Of a stretch of 64,000 nucleotides of DNA, positions 62,293 through 64,000 are shown piece after piece (the first letter of the stretch is position 1; each line of letters opens with the position of its first letter). This DNA is from Ardenticatenaceae bacterium. Lineage in GTDB: Bacteria; Chloroflexota; Anaerolineae; Promineifilales; Promineifilaceae. The stretch spans positions 1,798,001 to 1,862,000 of the forward strand of contig JACKBQ010000001.1 of assembly GCA_020634455.1 (NCBI GenBank). Reading direction: 5' to 3'. The notes under the pieces were generated by a model. The model had not been told where the DNA came from, did not search any database, and worked only from the letters and a program-made list of their open reading frames with translations. Both the position numbers and the translations under genes were made by a program.

Positions 62293-62320
62293 ATTAGTAG
62301 CTGAACTGGAGGAAAACAGT

Positions 62321-62692
62321 ATGTACCACATGATAATGCTCATTTTGGATGACGTAAATCAATGCACGACCGTTCTGGAAGCATGGGATGCTCAAGGGGT
62401 AGGCGGCATCACCATTTTAGAAAGCACGGGGATGGGCCGGGTAAAAAAGTTAAGCATTCGGGACGATATTCCGTTAATGCCCAGCCTGAGCCGCCTTCTG
62501 CAAACCCGCGAAGAGCGACATCGTACGCTGTTTACGGTAGTAGAAACTGAGGAAATGGTGGATCGAATTATTCAAACGACCGAAGAGATCATTGGCAATT
62601 TAGAAAATCCCAACAATGGGGTCATTTTTGTGCTGCCAGTTTCACGTGTAAAAGGGCTGCATGGTGGCCAGGAACGGGCGTCTAATAGCTAA
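62321..62692 (+). CDS. P-II-like regulatory protein
   Basis: A 123-residue protein with the ferredoxin-like P-II pattern: an N-terminal strand (YHMIMLILDDVNQCTTVLEAW), VGGITILESTGMGRVKKL before a T-loop region, and GNLENPNNGVIFVLPVSRVKGL, comparable to the P-II B-loop and IFVLPV strand. P-II-like trimers bind nucleotides and gate channels or transporters. GGAGG lies upstream of the ATG. Placement 28 bases after the antiporter suggests it is the partner. No uridylylation tyrosine is evident. Confidence 0.7.
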   Translation: MYHMIMLILDDVNQCTTVLEAWDAQGVGGITILESTGMGRVKKLSIRDDIPLMPSLSRLLQTREERHRTLFTVVETEEMVDRIIQTTEEIIGNLENPNNGVIFVLPVSRVKGLHGGQERASNS

Positions 62693-62702
62693 ATTTTGGC
62701 AT

Positions 62703-62730
62703 AAAAAAAGACCCAAATGGGTCTTTTTTT
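62703..62730. terminator. Bidirectional intrinsic terminator
   Basis: AAAAAAAGACCC and GGGTCTTTTTTT form a perfect 12-bp stem around AAAT. It can stop transcription from the P-II-like gene and from the tRNA gene on the opposite strand. Confidence 0.93.
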
Positions 62731-62731
62731 G

Positions 62732-62805
62732 TGGGCGCGATTGGACTCGAACCAACGACCTCTCGGATGTGAACCGAACGCTCTAACCAGCTGAGCTACG
62801 CGCCC
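62732..62805 (-). tRNA. tRNA-Val (anticodon CAC)
   Basis: The minus strand folds into a complete cloverleaf of 74 bases: acceptor GGGCGCG/CGCGCCC, D arm GCTC/GAGC, anticodon stem TTCGG/CCGAG with loop TTCACAT (anticodon CAC, reading GTG), and T arm GTTGG TTCGAGT CCAAT. The discriminator is A, and CCA is not encoded. Confidence 0.93.
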
Positions 62806-62868
62806 AATGGGCATGCCCAAATTATAGCAGTGTGGGGGGCGGATGCAAGGGGAACGGCCGTTCGCCAA

Positions 62869-62897
62869 CTGCCAAAATCCCGCCCCTCAGGTATAAT
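62869..62897 (+). promoter_or_regulatory. Promoter of the SDR epimerase gene
   Basis: CTGCCA (62869-62874) and TATAAT (62892-62897) with a 17-base spacer, 37 bases before the ATG. Confidence 0.6.
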
Positions 62898-62934
62898 GCC
62901 CTCATACTAAACAATAACTGCGAAGGAAAAATCT

Positions 62935-64000
62935 ATGAAAGCGTTTGTAACTGGTGGTTCTGGATTTATCGGGCAGCGCGTGGTGCAAAAGCTGGTGGCG
63001 CGAGGTGATACCGTCCACGCGCTGGCACGCTCAGAAGCAACGGCCAATTTGCTTCGCCAGCTAGGTGCCACTGTGTTCATGGGCGACATCACCGACACTA
63101 CTTCTATGCGCCCAGCCATGGCAGGATGTGACGTTGTGTTTCATATTGCGGCCTGGTACAAAGTTGGAGCCGCAGACTCGGCACAGGCAGAAGCGATCAA
63201 CGTGGGCGGCACGCGGCGGGTGTTGCGTCTGGCTTATGAATTGGGCATTCCCAAGATTGTGTACACCAGCACCGTGGCAGTTTTTGGTGATACGCTAGGG
63301 CAGTTAGTTGATGAAAGTTACTATAAAGAAGGTCCCTTCCTCACAGAATATGATCGCACCAAGTGGCTAGCCCATTACAAAGTAGCCCTCCCACTCATTG
63401 AAAAAGGCGCACCTATTGTGATTGTGATGCCGGGGGCAGTCTACGGCCCCGGCGATAGCAGTGTTGTGGCCCAAACGATGCGGCTGTTTTATCGGGGATT
63501 GCCCGTACTGCCAGGTGGAGATTTAACACTTACTTACGCCCACGTAGATGATATTGCCACCGGGCATTTGCTAGCAGCAGATAAAGGCAAAGTGGGCGAA
63601 AGCTATATTCTCACAGGTCCAGCAATTCCTCTGAACGAGATGGTGGATTTTTGGGCGCATCTTATCGGCCGCAAGCCGCCGTCGGTACGTTTGGCAGGAC
63701 GGCCGTTGCGCAAGTTTGCCCCGGTGGTCGGCGCGATGGGCTCCGTGCTGCCACTGCCGGAACTTTTCTCTGAAGAGGCGGTGGGTAGCCTGGGTGCCAG
63801 CTACATGGCGCGATCTGACAAGGCTCGCACCGAGCTGGGCTGGACCACACGGCCGTTGCAAACTGGCCTGCTAGAAACCTTTGATTGGATTGCCCGCACC
63901 GAACAAGAAAATGCACCTGAACAACAGGAACGGAAATTGGCCGGATATGCCTTGCTGGCAGCGGCCGTTTTGTTATTGCTTTGGTATCTGGGGCGCAAAA
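62935..64000 (+). CDS. NAD-dependent epimerase/dehydratase (extended SDR), truncated by window edge
   Basis: The frame from the ATG at 62935 stays open to the end of the window (355 codons). It encodes an extended short-chain dehydrogenase: nucleotide motif VTGGSGFIGQRVV, the YxxxK pair in EYDRTKWLA, and the PGAVYGPGD substrate loop. Such enzymes act on nucleotide sugars, dihydroflavonol-like compounds or steroids. A hydrophobic helix near the end (LLAAAVLLLLWYL) suggests a C-terminal membrane anchor, which is unusual. GAAGGA precedes the start. Confidence 0.9.
   Translation, partial: MKAFVTGGSGFIGQRVVQKLVARGDTVHALARSEATANLLRQLGATVFMGDITDTTSMRPAMAGCDVVFHIAAWYKVGAADSAQAEAINVGGTRRVLRLAYELGIPKIVYTSTVAVFGDTLGQLVDESYYKEGPFLTEYDRTKWLAHYKVALPLIEKGAPIVIVMPGAVYGPGDSSVVAQTMRLFYRGLPVLPGGDLTLTYAHVDDIATGHLLAADKGKVGESYILTGPAIPLNEMVDFWAHLIGRKPPSVRLAGRPLRKFAPVVGAMGSVLPLPELFSEEAVGSLGASYMARSDKARTELGWTTRPLQTGLLETFDWIARTEQENAPEQQERKLAGYALLAAAVLLLLWYLGRK

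Overview
This window most likely comes from a Chloroflexota bacterium (Anaerolineae-like or a related filamentous lineage). The evidence is indirect: the gene mix (DUF3467 protein, several GT-C membrane glycosyltransferases with large extracytoplasmic tails, a multi-GAF sensor kinase, a sortase, lipoproteins), moderate GC, and an unusual load of short repeats. There is no rRNA, phage, CRISPR array or intact insertion sequence. The octamer ACGGCCGT occurs about 85-90 times (eye count) where about one copy is expected, inside genes on both strands. It looks like an analogue of the cyanobacterial HIP1 palindrome.

Layout. 1-2.6 kb: a truncated response regulator and two oligopeptide-type ABC ATPases. 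3.2-9.7 kb: a secreted beta-helix protein, a GT9 glycosyltransferase, a ComEA-like protein, a DUF3467 protein, a TrmA/RlmD-type RNA methyltransferase with its catalytic cysteine replaced by serine, a CPBP protease-like membrane protein and a SWIM zinc-finger protein. Next come a possible promoter-to-terminator small RNA and a 1321-residue sensor kinase. 14.0-20.8 kb: three tandem GT-C glycosyltransferases with in-frame repeat insertions. 20.9-22.4 kb: rplT-rpmI-infC, with infC probably starting at AUU. 22.5-23.9 kb: a small membrane protein and a sortase.

24.0-48.5 kb is a catabolic locus: a LacI-family regulator and two LacI-type operators; a GH94 phosphorylase; two solute-binding proteins and four permeases with no ATPase; a NHL/TPR/Yip1 membrane protein and a DUF5696 protein; a lipoprotein and a cytoplasmic GH144-like glucanase; GH35, GH3 and an alpha/beta hydrolase. 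The GH144 pair points to beta-1,2-glucan: cleavage outside, ABC import, then depolymerisation inside to glucose and glucose 1-phosphate.

48.6-54.4 kb: a fourth GT-C protein, an excisionase-like HTH gene directly before ftsZ with a large hairpin between them, a strongly structured ftsZ 3' region, and an SH3/TolB-like lipoprotein. 54.6-60.9 kb: a compact operon with a UbiD-family decarboxylase, a CPA1 antiporter, a universal stress protein, a MscS channel and a fused aconitase-X protein. UbiD plus aconitase X is the enzyme pair of the archaeal-type mevalonate pathway. 61.0-64.0 kb: a CPA2 antiporter with a P-II-like protein, tRNA-Val(CAC) and a truncated SDR epimerase.

Intergenic DNA is crowded with inverted repeats of at least ten families, and heptamer tandem repeats have entered coding sequence in frame.
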